A stretch of 64,000 nt of DNA from Ferranicluibacter rubi (GTDB taxonomy: Bacteria; Pseudomonadota; Alphaproteobacteria; Rhizobiales; Rhizobiaceae): positions 1 to 64,000 of the forward strand of contig NZ_JAANCM010000001.1 of assembly GCF_011603255.1 (NCBI RefSeq), read 5' to 3'. Made by a program: the position numbers and the translations under genes. Below are positions 19,018 to 28,351 of the stretch, one piece after another (positions within the stretch are counted from its first letter, which is position 1; the number at the start of each line of letters is the position of its first letter). The notes under the pieces were generated by a model that did not search any database, was not told the DNA's origin, and saw nothing but the letters and a program-made list of their open reading frames with translations.

Positions 19018-19084
19018 CTGGCGCTATCCACGCGGGCGGGACGCGACGGCCCGGACACGCGCATGCCGCATCCGCCCAAGTTCA

Positions 19085-19312
19085 TCAGAGCTGGCCCGGA
19101 TCGAGCAGACGGTGCATGTGGACGATGAAGTAGCGCATATGGGCGTTGTCGACCGTCGCCTGCGCCTTGCCGCGCCAGGCATGCAGCGCGCTTTCGTAGT
19201 CCGGGAAGATGCCGACCACATCCAGCTTCTCGAGATCGCGGAACTCGACGTCCTTGAGGGTCTTCAGTTCACCACCGAAGACCATGTGCAGCAGCTGCTT
19301 CTTTTCCGTCAT
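19085..19312 (-). CDS. DUF4170 domain protein
   Basis: A 75-residue protein (LLHMVFGGELKTLKDVEF, VVGIFPDYESALHAWRGKAQ, MRYFIVHMHRLLDP) of the alphaproteobacterial DUF4170 family. It sits just upstream of waaA in the conserved envelope cluster. Function is unknown; the small alpha-beta fold has no catalytic motif that I recognise. Confidence 0.88.
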   Translation of the reverse strand: MTEKKQLLHMVFGGELKTLKDVEFRDLEKLDVVGIFPDYESALHAWRGKAQATVDNAHMRYFIVHMHRLLDPGQL

Positions 19313-19390
19313 TTTCGCCTCTTTTCGTCAGTTTTCGTCGTCTTATCGTGCTGTTTTCGACTGGTGATGTGCGGCATCCAGCCGGAAAGG

Positions 19391-20206
19391 TCAATGCCCG
19401 TGCAGGCCGGCCGATGCGTCCAGCAGTGCCGGCAGAGCGGGCAGCGCCGCCGCGCACAGGACGTCGTGACGCACGCTGGGCCGGTTGTAGGTCAGGGGCT
19501 CGCCGTCGAGACCGGTGAGCACGCCGCCCGCCTGCTGCAGGATCAGGTCGGCGGCGGCGAGATCCCAGTCATGGGCGTTCTTCTTCACCACCGTGCCGTC
19601 GATCTGGCCGTCGGCGATCATCGCGATGCGATAGGCGAGCGAAGGAACGTGGGAAACGCGCGCGACATCCTTGCCGTAGCCTGCTTTCAGCTTCGGCAGG
19701 AGATCCTCGGCGATGGCGAACCGCAGTGGCTGGCCCGCCACCGGCTTGGCGACATGGATAGTAATGCCGTTGCGCCGGGCTTCCGCGCCGTGCCGTGCCT
19801 GATAAAGCTCAATGAGAGCCGGCGCGTAGAGCACGCCGGCGACCGGGCGGCCCTTGTGGACGACGGCGACGCTGACGCACCAGACGTCTTTGCCGGCAAT
19901 GAAACCGCGCGTGCCGTCGATCGGATCGACCACGAACACCGTGTCGCAGCCAAGCCGCGCCTCGTCGTCATCCGTCTCCTCCGACAGCCAGCCGTAATTG
20001 GGGCGGGCCGAGAGCAGGCGTTCCTTGAGGATGTCGTTTGCCGCGTAATCCGCCTCGCTGACCGGCGAGCGATCCTCGTTCTTGTAGCGGAATTCCGGGT
20101 TCTTGCGGAAATAGGTCAAGGCCTTCTCGCCGGCGGCCATCGCTGCCGTGGTGATCAGGTCCAGATCCCTGGTCCACTGATCCGGCGGGTGATGGTCGGC
20201 GTTCAT
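19391..20206 (-). CDS. Inositol monophosphatase-family phosphatase, CysQ-like
   Basis: A 271-residue member of the FIG superfamily: metal-binding WLSEETDDD (motif with Glu), VVDPIDGTRGFIAGKDVWCV (DPIDGT signature) and HDWDLAAADLILQQAGG (WDxAAG-like). Lithium-sensitive enzymes of this type act on 3'-phosphoadenosine 5'-phosphate (CysQ) or inositol phosphates; the GTRGFIAG form fits CysQ/3'(2'),5'-bisphosphate nucleotidase better. The ATG at 20206 is preceded by AAGGA; a longer frame to 20281 has no homology. It is the first gene of the leftward run DUF4170-waaA-HAD-lpxK. Confidence 0.88.
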   Translation of the reverse strand: MNADHHPPDQWTRDLDLITTAAMAAGEKALTYFRKNPEFRYKNEDRSPVSEADYAANDILKERLLSARPNYGWLSEETDDDEARLGCDTVFVVDPIDGTRGFIAGKDVWCVSVAVVHKGRPVAGVLYAPALIELYQARHGAEARRNGITIHVAKPVAGQPLRFAIAEDLLPKLKAGYGKDVARVSHVPSLAYRIAMIADGQIDGTVVKKNAHDWDLAAADLILQQAGGVLTGLDGEPLTYNRPSVRHDVLCAAALPALPALLDASAGLHGH

Positions 20207-20340
20207 GGGCGTCCTTTCCGTATGGTCGTGCGCTGTATCAGGCGATGTCCGCGTCAGACAGGCGAAGTGCGGCCAAAACATGGTGGCCGCTTCGTCATAC
20301 CAGCCTTTCGGTTTTTACCGTGGCGGCCGTTGGGCCGGCC

Positions 20341-21687
20341 TTACTTTCCGGCCAGCGTCATGCCTTCCACGGCGATCGTCGGCGCGGCGACCGAGTAGGA
20401 GCGATCGATATCGTTTGCGAGCGTCAGGGCCATGAACATCTGCTTCAGATTGGACGCGATGGTGACCTCGGAGACGGGGAAAGCGATCTCGCCGTTTTCG
20501 ATCCAGTAGCCGGAAGCACCGCGGGAATATTCGCCCGTCAGCATGTTGACGCCATGGCCGATCAGCTCGGTGACGTAGAAGCCGGTGCCGACGCTGCGGA
20601 TCAGATCCTCGCGCGAGATATCGCCCGGCTCCAGCGCGAAGTTGGTGGAGGACGGATTGACCGCCGTGCCGCTGCGCGCGCCGCGGCCGTTGGTTTCAAG
20701 GCCGAGTTCCCGCCCCGTGGCGGTGGAGAGGAACCAGTTCCGCAGGATCCCGTCCTCGATCATGGTCATCTTCTGCCCGGTCACGCCTTCGCCATCGAAG
20801 GGCCGCGAGCCGGAGCCGCGCACGATCAGGGGATCGTCCGTCAGGTTGATGCCGGCTTTCAGGATGCGCTCGCCCATCTTGTCCTTGAGGAAGGTGGTCT
20901 TGCGGGCGACCGAGGCGCCGTTGATGGCGCCGGCGATGTGGCCGGCAAAGCTGCGGGAGACGCGCGGATCGAAGACGACGGTGACGTTCTTCTGCGTGTC
21001 CACCTGGCGCGGATTGACGCGGGCGGCGGCACGCTCGCCGGCATGGCGGCCGATATCGGCGGCACCGCGCATATCGGACAGGAAGAGCGCGCTGTCGAAG
21101 TCGTAGTCGCGCTCCATCTTCGTGCCCTCGCCGGCAATGGCGCTGACGGAGAGGCTGAAGCGGGTGCCCATATAGGCGCCGGAGAAGCCGTTGGACGTGA
21201 CGAGCACGAGGCCGCCCATGCCGGTGGAGCCACCGGCGCCGCTGGTCTTGGTAACGCCGGGCACTGCAAGGGCCGCGGCCTCCGCCTCGAGCGCGCGTTC
21301 GGTCAGCTCTTCGGTGGAGATCTCGCTGGGGTCGAAGAGGTCGAGATCGGGAAACTCGCGGGCGATGCGGGTGTCGTCGGCCAGCGTCGCGTAAGGGTCT
21401 TCCGGAGAGGCCTTGGCCATGGCGACGGCGCGCTCGGCCAGCACCTTCAGGTCGAAGCCCGGATTGGCGGAAACGCTGGCGACGCGGCGGCCGACGAAGA
21501 CGCGGATCGAGAAGTCGTCGCTCTCGGAACTGTCGGTCGCCTCCACCTTGCCGAGGCGTACGGACACGGAGCGCGAGCGGCCCCGGAGCACGACGGCGTC
21601 GGCCTGATCGGCTCCCGCCTTTCTCGCAAGGTCCACGAGCTCTGCGGCCCGCGTTTCGAGTGCGGCGGAATCAATCGTCTGGGGCAT
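20341..21687 (-). CDS. pmbA: TldE/PmbA-family metalloprotease subunit
   Basis: A 448-residue PmbA (TldE) protein: GADQADAVVLRGRSRSVSVR near the N-terminus, SESDDFSIRVFVGRRVASVS, GERAAARVNPRQVDT, VTVVFDPRVSRSFAGHIAGA, FDGEGV, GARSGTAVNPSSTNFALEPG, YVTELIGHGVNMLTGEYSRG and GYWIENGEIAFPVSEVTIAS. With TldD it forms a heterodimeric protease processing peptides such as microcins and some RiPPs. tldD is not in this window. I prefer the ATG at 21687 over 21702 because AAAGG lies upstream at a proper distance. Confidence 0.93.
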   Translation of the reverse strand: MPQTIDSAALETRAAELVDLARKAGADQADAVVLRGRSRSVSVRLGKVEATDSSESDDFSIRVFVGRRVASVSANPGFDLKVLAERAVAMAKASPEDPYATLADDTRIAREFPDLDLFDPSEISTEELTERALEAEAAALAVPGVTKTSGAGGSTGMGGLVLVTSNGFSGAYMGTRFSLSVSAIAGEGTKMERDYDFDSALFLSDMRGAADIGRHAGERAAARVNPRQVDTQKNVTVVFDPRVSRSFAGHIAGAINGASVARKTTFLKDKMGERILKAGINLTDDPLIVRGSGSRPFDGEGVTGQKMTMIEDGILRNWFLSTATGRELGLETNGRGARSGTAVNPSSTNFALEPGDISREDLIRSVGTGFYVTELIGHGVNMLTGEYSRGASGYWIENGEIAFPVSEVTIASNLKQMFMALTLANDIDRSYSVAAPTIAVEGMTLAGK

Positions 21688-21871
21688 GAATTGGCCTTTC
21701 ATTCCCGTCCCATTTATTGTGCAGTGGCCCGGGCATCAAGGGCGTGGCACGATTCTCCCGGAACGCGCGCCTTATTTCCGTCTTGCCACCTGGTGAGAAG
21801 GCCCTTTCGCAAAAAAACAGGTCGGGCCCGGTGCGTCCAGCACGAACGGCAAAGCCACAGGAAACGTCACG

Positions 21872-23695
21872 ATGTCGACAACGCCCGTCATGACCTCCCA
21901 GGCGCTTTTGCTGCTCGGCGGCGCCGTCGTGGCCGCGCCCATCTTCAAGAAGCTGGGGCTCGGCACCGTGCTCGGCTATCTCGCAGCCGGCGTCATCATC
22001 GGCCCGGTGTTCCACCAGATCACGGATGGGGAAGCGATCCTCGGTTTTGCCGAGCTTGGCGTCGTCTTCCTGCTATTCGTGATCGGACTGGAGCTGAAGA
22101 TGTCGCGGCTCTGGGCCATGCGGCGCGATATCTTCGGGCTGGGGTCCGCACAGGTGCTCGTCACCGGCGGGCTGCTCTCGGCCATCGTCTACGAACTCGG
22201 CCTGCTCGATGCTGCCGGCAGCCTCATCACCGGCTTCGGCCTTGCTCTGTCTTCCACCGCATTCGCGCTGCAGATCCTCGACGAGAAGGGCGATACGAAT
22301 ACGCGCTACGGACAGCGCGCCTTCTCGATCCTCCTGCTGCAGGATCTCGCCATCGTGCCGCTGCTGGCGCTGATCCCGCTGATCGCGCTGCAGGCGCCGG
22401 AGGATACGACGCCGCCGATCGAGGATTTCTCGGTCGCCGTCGGCGCCATCCTCGTGATGGTGCTGGCCGGACGGTATCTCATCAATCCGCTCTTTCGTAT
22501 TCTTGCGCGCACCGGCGCGCGCGAAATCATGATCGCCGCCGCGCTGCTGATCGTGCTGGGTGCTGCGACCCTGATGCAGATGGCGCAGCTTTCCATGGCC
22601 ATGGGCGCGTTTCTGGCCGGCGTGCTGCTGGCGGAATCGAGCTATCGCCATGAGCTGGAAGCCGACATCGAGCCGTTTCGCGGCCTGCTGCTGGCGCTGT
22701 TCTTCATGGCGGTCGGCCTGTCGCTGCAGATCGACGTGATCTTTTCCAACTGGCTCACGGTGCTGATCGCGGTTCCCATGCTGGTGATCATCAAGGCCGT
22801 GACGCTTTACGCCGTCTGCCGGCTGTTCGGCTCGGCCCATAACGAGGCGGTGCGCATCGCGCTTCTGCTGCCGCAGGGCGGCGAGTTCGGTTTCGTGCTG
22901 TTCAGTGCGGCGGCTGCTGCGGGCGTGTTTCCGGCCGCGACCGGTTCGCTGCTCGTCGTCATCGTCACGCTTTCCATGGCGCTGACGCCGGCCGCCTCCG
23001 CGCTCTCGCGCTTTCTCGTGCGGGACGAGGAGGAAGAGGCGGAGGACGACATGGAGGAGGATTTCGAGGGGGCTGGCGCCGATGTGCTGATGATCGGCTT
23101 CTCGCGCTTCGGGCAGATCGCCGCGCAGATTTTGCTGGCCGGCGGACGCGACGTCACCATCATCGACCATTCCGCCGCGCGCGTGGAACAGGCGGCGACC
23201 TTCGGCTTCCGCATCTATTTCGGCGACGGAACACGGCTCGACGTGCTGCGGGCCGCCGGCATCGAGCGGGCGAAGATCGTGGCGATCTGCACCCACCGCA
23301 AGGAGACGACCGACCGGATCGTCGATCTCGTCCAGTCGGAATTCCCCAATGCCCGCATCTTCGCACGCTCCTACGACCGCCAGCATACGCTGCAGCTGCG
23401 GGCGCGCGGCGTGGACTACGAGCTTCGGGAAACGCTGGAATCCGGCCTGCTCTTCGGCCAGCGCACGCTGGAAGAGCTTGGCGTTACCGACGCGCAGGCC
23501 ATCGCCATCACCACCGACATCCGCCGGCGCGACGAGGCGCGGCTGGAGGTGCAGGCCGTGGACGGGCTGGCGGCCGGCCGCGACATGCTGCATTTCCGCC
23601 CCGTGAAGCCCGAGCCGCTGATGAAGCCGAAGCGGGAGCCGGTGGCGCCTCAGGGGCCGGACGAGGAGATCGCCGAGGCACAGCGGCCGCGCTGA
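21872..23695 (+). CDS. Kef-type monovalent cation:proton antiporter with RCK domain
   Basis: A 607-residue CPA2 antiporter. About twelve hydrophobic segments cover residues 1-380 (ALLLLGGAVVAAPIFKKLGL, GVVFLLFVIGLELK, MGAFLAGVLLAESSYRHE). A charged linker (DEEEEAEDDMEEDFE) leads to a TrkA-N/RCK domain (DVLMIGFSRFGQIAAQILLA, TIIDHSAARVEQ, FGDGTRLDVLRAAGI). This is the KefB/KefC layout: glutathione-gated potassium efflux coupled to proton import in gamma-proteobacteria. Gating by glutathione cannot be judged here. It is divergent from pmbA and convergent with the patatin gene. Confidence 0.9.
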   Translation: MSTTPVMTSQALLLLGGAVVAAPIFKKLGLGTVLGYLAAGVIIGPVFHQITDGEAILGFAELGVVFLLFVIGLELKMSRLWAMRRDIFGLGSAQVLVTGGLLSAIVYELGLLDAAGSLITGFGLALSSTAFALQILDEKGDTNTRYGQRAFSILLLQDLAIVPLLALIPLIALQAPEDTTPPIEDFSVAVGAILVMVLAGRYLINPLFRILARTGAREIMIAAALLIVLGAATLMQMAQLSMAMGAFLAGVLLAESSYRHELEADIEPFRGLLLALFFMAVGLSLQIDVIFSNWLTVLIAVPMLVIIKAVTLYAVCRLFGSAHNEAVRIALLLPQGGEFGFVLFSAAAAAGVFPAATGSLLVVIVTLSMALTPAASALSRFLVRDEEEEAEDDMEEDFEGAGADVLMIGFSRFGQIAAQILLAGGRDVTIIDHSAARVEQAATFGFRIYFGDGTRLDVLRAAGIERAKIVAICTHRKETTDRIVDLVQSEFPNARIFARSYDRQHTLQLRARGVDYELRETLESGLLFGQRTLEELGVTDAQAIAITTDIRRRDEARLEVQAVDGLAAGRDMLHFRPVKPEPLMKPKREPVAPQGPDEEIAEAQRPR

Positions 23696-23709
23696 AACGG
23701 CGACGGCGT

Positions 23710-24564
23710 CTACCGCGACAGAAGCTTGTCGAGCGAGGCCTTCACCTCGTCCTTCACGCCGGCGCTGACCGTCAGCACCTCCTGCGCGCGCAGGAAATCC
23801 ATGACGCGGAAGCGGCCGACATCCGGGCGCACCAGAAGATCGGGCGAATAGGCCTTCATCTTCATGGCCGTGATCGTCTGCATCATCAGCTGGCTCGCAC
23901 CGAACATCGCGTCCATCCGCGTCGGCAGGGTCGTGCCGTCCCCCTCCGGGCCGCCGACGACATCGACGGCCAGCACGATATCGGCGAGACCTTCGAGATG
24001 ATCGAAGGGAACCGGATTGACGAAGCCGCCGTCGATCATGACGCGCGCGCCGAGCCGCACCGGCTGGAACATGCCGGGAATGGCGGCGGACGCGGCAATG
24101 GCGCTGCGCAGATCCCCCGCCTCCAGCACCGTTTCGCACTGCGCGTAATAGTCGGTGGCGATGACTTTCAGAGGAATGGACAGGGCTTCGAACGTGTCCG
24201 GAATGGCTTCCGGCAGGAAGGCGGAGAGCACGCGTTCGAGATTGAACGGGCCGAAGCGCAGGCTGCCGCCGATCGCCTGCAGGGTCGCGGGACGCAGCCG
24301 CCAGAGGCGGTTGGCGATCTCCTTGCGCCGGCCGACGGTGGAGAGCGCGAAGTCACGGATGTCGCTGCCGCGCATGCCGGCCGCCATGCCGGCGCCCATG
24401 ATGGCGCCGATCGAGGTGCCGGCAATGACGCGCGGGCGGATGCCGAGGTCATCCAGCGCTTCGATGACGTGGATATGCGCGAGACCCCGGGCACCGCCGC
24501 CGCCGAGCGCCAAGGCGACTGTCGGGCCGCTCGATGCTGTGCTGGAGGACGGCATCTCCGACAT
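23710..24564 (-). CDS. Patatin-like phospholipase
   Basis: A 284-residue RssA/NTE-type patatin. The oxyanion motif is ALGGGGARGLAH, the nucleophile serine lies in GTSIGAI (GxSxG), and the catalytic Asp in MIDGGFVNPVP (DGG). No signal peptide, so cytoplasmic. It follows rsmD with an 8-bp gap on the same strand and is likely co-transcribed with it and the pseudouridine synthase. The lipid substrate is not predictable. Confidence 0.9.
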   Translation of the reverse strand: MSEMPSSSTASSGPTVALALGGGGARGLAHIHVIEALDDLGIRPRVIAGTSIGAIMGAGMAAGMRGSDIRDFALSTVGRRKEIANRLWRLRPATLQAIGGSLRFGPFNLERVLSAFLPEAIPDTFEALSIPLKVIATDYYAQCETVLEAGDLRSAIAASAAIPGMFQPVRLGARVMIDGGFVNPVPFDHLEGLADIVLAVDVVGGPEGDGTTLPTRMDAMFGASQLMMQTITAMKMKAYSPDLLVRPDVGRFRVMDFLRAQEVLTVSAGVKDEVKASLDKLLSR

Positions 24565-24571
24565 GACAGGG

Positions 24572-25135
24572 TCAGCCGCGCTTGCGGAAGCGATAGAAAT
24601 GCATGCGGGTATCGCCGAACTGGCGGATGTCGAGCGTTTCGAAATCGGGCCCCGCCATCGGCGTTACATCGGCGCGCTCCTCGAGGATCACGAGCGCATC
24701 GGGCAGGATCCAGCCGCCGGCTGAGGCCGCCGCCAGTGCTCGCTCGCCAAGACCCTTGCCATAGGGCGGATCGGCGAAGACGAGGTGGAAGGGCTCGACG
24801 GTGCCGACGGTGCCGAGATCGGTCGCGTCGCGCCGGAAGATCCTGGCGCGACCGGTGAGGCCCAGCGTCTCGATATTGGTGCGCAGCAGGCCCCTGCCCT
24901 CCGCGCTGTTTTCGACGAACAGCGCCTGACGGCAACCGCGCGACAGGGCTTCGAGGCCGACGGCGCCGGTTCCGGCGAAGAGATCGAGGATACGGGTCTC
25001 CTCCAGCCGGTCGGGATAGGCGTGGCTGAGGATGTTGAACAGGCTTTCGCGCGTCCTGTCGGATGTCGGCCGGATATCGGCCGTTGCCGGGCTCGCGAGA
25101 GCCCGGCCGCGAAATTCTCCGCCGACGATGCGCAC
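24572..25135 (-). CDS. rsmD: 16S rRNA (guanine966-N2)-methyltransferase RsmD
   Basis: A 187-residue RsmD methyltransferase: MRIVGGEFRGR, RPTSDRTRESLFNIL, the SAM-binding motif LDLFAGTGAVGLEALSRG, and the catalytic FADPPYGKG. It methylates G966 of 16S rRNA in the assembled small subunit. It lies 7 bp after the RluB-type gene, so two RNA-modifying enzymes are encoded together. Confidence 0.96.
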   Translation of the reverse strand: MRIVGGEFRGRALASPATADIRPTSDRTRESLFNILSHAYPDRLEETRILDLFAGTGAVGLEALSRGCRQALFVENSAEGRGLLRTNIETLGLTGRARIFRRDATDLGTVGTVEPFHLVFADPPYGKGLGERALAAASAGGWILPDALVILEERADVTPMAGPDFETLDIRQFGDTRMHFYRFRKRG

Positions 25136-25141
25136 CGGGTG

Positions 25142-27340
25142 CTACTTCCCGCCGCGCGGCTTGGACCCGCCCGGCTTGCCACCGAAAGAGGGTTTGCCGC
25201 CCGTTGGGCGACCGCCCGAAGGCTTGCCGCCAAAGGCGGGCTTGCCAGCGGATTTCGCGCCGGGCTTGGCAAAAGACTTACCAGCCGGACGATCGCCGCC
25301 AAAGCTTTTCTTGGGGTCGCCAAAGCTCTTCTTGGGGCCGAACGACCGTTCGCCATCGGGACGATCGCCCCGCGGCTTGCGGTCACCGAAGCTCTTCGTT
25401 TCACGGTCGCCGCCATCGCGGGACTTGAAGCCGCCGCGTTCCTCGCGGACCGGGGGCTCGCTGGCCTTGATCCAGTCGCGATCCTGCGAATCCCGCTCGA
25501 CGATCACGCGTGGGCCTGTGTCGGGACGGGCAAAGCTCGCGTTGCTCTTGCGATCCGGATCGAAACGCTGCTTGCCGACAATCGCCTGGCCATCCTTGGT
25601 ACGACCGTAGCGCTTGACCTTGGGCGCGCCCTCGGGACGCTCGCGACGAACCGGCTTCTCGGCAGATGCCGCCTCGGGGCCGGTCTTCTTTTCGGCCAGG
25701 GGACGGGCGCCGGGCGCCATCCAGACATTGGCCTTGCGCGGACGGCCGAGCGGCTCGCGCTTCGGCCCGTCGCCACGCGCTGCCGGTGCGCTATCACGGC
25801 CACCACGCTTGTTGTCTGCGGGGCGCGTATCGAGACGGCCGCGTAGGCGCTCGTTGCGGTCGGCCGTCTTCTCGCGGAAGGCCGGCTTCTCGTAAGCGCC
25901 CTGCCCGCGGTCACTCGACCGGTCGTTGCCGCGTTCGGCACTGCGCTCGGTCGAGACCAGCGGACCTTCATCGTCGGCATCCGGATTGTTGAAGAGCGGT
26001 GCATCGAAGTTCGCCTTGGCGTCCTCGATCAGGCGCGGGCCCAGCTGATCGCGCAGCGTGCGGCCGCGGATTTCCTGGGCCGCACCTTCCGGCAGTTCGC
26101 CGAGCTGGAACGGGCCGTAGGAAATGCGGATCAGGCGGTTCACGTCGAGGCCGAGCGCGCCGAGCACGTTCTTGATCTCGCGGTTCTTGCCTTCGCGCAG
26201 ACCCATGGTGATCCAGACGTTGGCACCCTGCACCTTGTCGAGCGTCGCATCGATCGCGCCGTAAAGCACACCATCGACAGCGATACCGTCCTTGAGCTTG
26301 TCGAGGTCGGCCTGTTCGATCTTGCCATGCGCGCGGACGCGATAGCGGCGCAACCAGCCGGTCGCCGGCAGCTCCAGCACGCGGGCGAGACCGCCGTCAT
26401 TGGTCAGAAGTAGCAGGCCTTCGGTGTTGATGTCGAGACGACCGATGGAAAGCACGCGCGGCAGGTCTTCCGGCAGGCGGTCGAACACCGTCGCGCGACC
26501 TTCCGGATCGTTGTTCGTGGTCACCAGCCCGGTCGGCTTGTGGTAGAGCCAGAGACGGGTGCGCTCGATGCCGCGGATCTGCTGGCCATCGACCTCGATC
26601 TTGTCGGACAGCGTGACGTTGACGACCGGCGTATCCAGCTTGGTCCCGTTGACGCTGACGCGGCCTTCCATGATCATCCGCTCGATGTCGCGACGCGAGG
26701 CGATGCCGGCACGGGCGAGGATCTTGGAGATACGCTGGGGCGCTTCGTCGGACACAGCCGTCGCCGCTGCGGCGCGCGCGCGGGCAGGACGCTCGTCGGT
26801 GGCACGCTCGGCCGTGCGTTCGCCACGCGGCTTATCGAACTTGGGCTTGTCGAATTGGGGCTTGTCGAACCTGGGTTTATCGAATGGGGGTTTGTCGAAT
26901 TTCGGCTTGTCGGAACGGGCCGTCTCGGCGCCGGCCTTCTCGAAGCGAGGCCTGTCTGAACGGGGCTTGTCCGAGCGGAGCTTTTCGAAACGCGGCTGTT
27001 CGCCCCACGGCTTGTCGGAGCGGGCCTGTTCGGTCCGCGGCCTGTCGAACGCCGGGCGCTCTGTCGCGCGCGTTTCATTCGGCGTCGCGTCGTCGCGCTT
27101 TGCAAAAGCGGGCTTGCCACGCGGCGGTCCGCTGGTTTTTCCGAAGGCCGGCTTGCCGAAGGCCGGCTTTCCGCCCTCCCTCTTTTCAAAGGGCTTCTTG
27201 TCGCCTGCGTTTTTACCGAATGCGGGCTTGCCGAATTTGGCCTTGCCGTCGGCTGCCGCTGCGCGAGGCGCGCGGTCTGTCGTCTTGCCGCCGCTTGCGG
27301 GCTTGCCGCGCGGCCGCTGGGGCTTGTCATTGGATGTCAT
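25142..27340 (-). CDS. RluB/RsuA-family rRNA pseudouridine synthase with long disordered arms
   Basis: A 732-residue protein. The core has an S4 RNA-binding domain at about 202-250 (RISKILARAGIASRRDIERM) and an RsuA/RluB-type catalytic domain at about 262-430. The catalytic Asp303 lies in GRLDINTEGLLLLTNDG; GLREGKNREIKNVL is also typical. Residues 1-200 and 450-732 are low complexity, rich in Lys, Arg, Pro, Gly and Phe. The N-terminal arm contains repeats of the kind FGKPAFGK and five successive FDKP units (147-171; DNA about 26830-26910, 15-bp period). Typical RluB has about 290 residues; long arms are common in Rhizobiales homologues. Target is likely U2605-type 23S rRNA. Confidence 0.9.
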   Translation of the reverse strand: MTSNDKPQRPRGKPASGGKTTDRAPRAAAADGKAKFGKPAFGKNAGDKKPFEKREGGKPAFGKPAFGKTSGPPRGKPAFAKRDDATPNETRATERPAFDRPRTEQARSDKPWGEQPRFEKLRSDKPRSDRPRFEKAGAETARSDKPKFDKPPFDKPRFDKPQFDKPKFDKPRGERTAERATDERPARARAAAATAVSDEAPQRISKILARAGIASRRDIERMIMEGRVSVNGTKLDTPVVNVTLSDKIEVDGQQIRGIERTRLWLYHKPTGLVTTNNDPEGRATVFDRLPEDLPRVLSIGRLDINTEGLLLLTNDGGLARVLELPATGWLRRYRVRAHGKIEQADLDKLKDGIAVDGVLYGAIDATLDKVQGANVWITMGLREGKNREIKNVLGALGLDVNRLIRISYGPFQLGELPEGAAQEIRGRTLRDQLGPRLIEDAKANFDAPLFNNPDADDEGPLVSTERSAERGNDRSSDRGQGAYEKPAFREKTADRNERLRGRLDTRPADNKRGGRDSAPAARGDGPKREPLGRPRKANVWMAPGARPLAEKKTGPEAASAEKPVRRERPEGAPKVKRYGRTKDGQAIVGKQRFDPDRKSNASFARPDTGPRVIVERDSQDRDWIKASEPPVREERGGFKSRDGGDRETKSFGDRKPRGDRPDGERSFGPKKSFGDPKKSFGGDRPAGKSFAKPGAKSAGKPAFGGKPSGGRPTGGKPSFGGKPGGSKPRGGK

Positions 27341-27401
27341 TTGTGTTGCCTGCCTTTTCAGGCTCTCCTATCAGGTCGGAGCCGATGGGTTAAGAGAAAT
27401 A

Positions 27402-27860
27402 ATGACGCGAATGGCCGCATCACCGGGGTTCATGGATCTGGCGCTGGCGGAAGCACGGGCAGCGCAGGCGCGCGGCGAGGTACCGATCGGTGCTGTCGTC
27501 GTGCTCGACGGCACCGTGATCGGCGCCGGCGGCAACCGGACGCGCGAGCGCCGCGACGTGACGGCCCATGCCGAGATCGAGGCGATCCGCGATGCTGCGC
27601 GGCGGCTCAATGCGGAACGACTGACCGGCGCGGACCTCTATGTCACGCTCGAACCCTGCGCCATGTGCGCCGCCGCCATCTCCTTTGCCCGCATCCGCCG
27701 CCTCTATTATGGCGCCGGCGACCCGAAGGGCGGCGGGGTGGATCATGGCGGGCGCTTCTACGCCCAGCCGACCTGCCACCATGCGCCGGATGTCTATTCG
27801 GGGCTGGGGGAAACGGAAGCGGCGGGATTGTTGCGCGCCTTCTTCGAGGCGCGGCGGTAG
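27402..27860 (+). CDS. tadA: tRNA adenosine(34) deaminase TadA
   Basis: A 152-residue zinc deaminase: VPIGAVVV, the zinc ligand and proton shuttle in AHAEIEAI, and the second zinc motif EPCAMCAAAI, then RIRRLYYGAGDPKGG. It converts A34 to inosine in tRNA-Arg(ACG). The ATG at 27402 (MTRMAASPGFMDLALAEA) is chosen by comparison with family length; the ribosome binding site is weak and the next in-frame ATG at 27411 is possible. It is divergent from the pseudouridine synthase gene. Confidence 0.95.
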   Translation: MTRMAASPGFMDLALAEARAAQARGEVPIGAVVVLDGTVIGAGGNRTRERRDVTAHAEIEAIRDAARRLNAERLTGADLYVTLEPCAMCAAAISFARIRRLYYGAGDPKGGGVDHGGRFYAQPTCHHAPDVYSGLGETEAAGLLRAFFEARR

Positions 27861-27864
27861 GTTT

Positions 27865-28344
27865 TCAGCCGGTGGCGAAATCCTGCAAGGCTTGGCCGGT
27901 CAGGCGGTAGCGGGTCCAGCCGTCCATCGGTTGCGCGCCGATGGCGCGATAGGCGCGGATGGCGGGCTCGTTCCAGTCCAGCACGCTCCACTCGAAACGA
28001 CCGCAGTTCTTGTCGACGGCAACTCTGGCCAGATGCCGCAACAGGCTGCGCCCGGCGCCCGTGCCGCGCGCTTCCGGGGTGACGTAGAGATCCTCAAGGT
28101 AGAGCCCGTTGCGGGCCTGCCAGGTGGAGTAGATCAGGAACCAGACGGCGAAGCCGATGGGCGCGCCGTCTCGCTCGCAGATCACGGCTTTGGAAACGCT
28201 GTCCGGGCCGAAAAGGGCCAACGCGGTGGTGTCCACCGTCGCTTCCACCTCGTGCTCCAGCTTTTCGTAGGCTGCCAGCTCCCGCACGAAGCGCAGGATG
28301 ATAGCGGCATCCTCAACGGTGGCCTCGCGGATGGTGACGCTCAT
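27865..28344 (-). CDS. GNAT-family N-acetyltransferase (spermidine/thialysine acetyltransferase-like)
   Basis: A 159-residue GNAT enzyme: IREATVEDAAIILRFVRELA, FLIYSTWQARNGLYLEDLYV, the acetyl-CoA loop RGTGAGRSLLRHLA and WSVLDWNEPAIRAYRAIGA. The YLEDLYVTPEARGTGAG pattern and the W-VLDWN motif are those of SSAT-like/thialysine acetyltransferases. The native substrate in bacteria is usually unclear. It is convergent with tadA (4 bp gap) and 7 bp downstream of the lipoprotein gene. Confidence 0.88.
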   Translation of the reverse strand: MSVTIREATVEDAAIILRFVRELAAYEKLEHEVEATVDTTALALFGPDSVSKAVICERDGAPIGFAVWFLIYSTWQARNGLYLEDLYVTPEARGTGAGRSLLRHLARVAVDKNCGRFEWSVLDWNEPAIRAYRAIGAQPMDGWTRYRLTGQALQDFATG

Positions 28345-28351
28345 GGCCGGA

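Noticed and set aside
22073..24139. A leftward open frame of nearly 690 codons across the antiporter gene
   Set aside because: It is antisense to the Kef gene and part of the patatin gene, full of His/Arg/Gln runs typical of a GC-rich shadow frame, with no recognisable domain.
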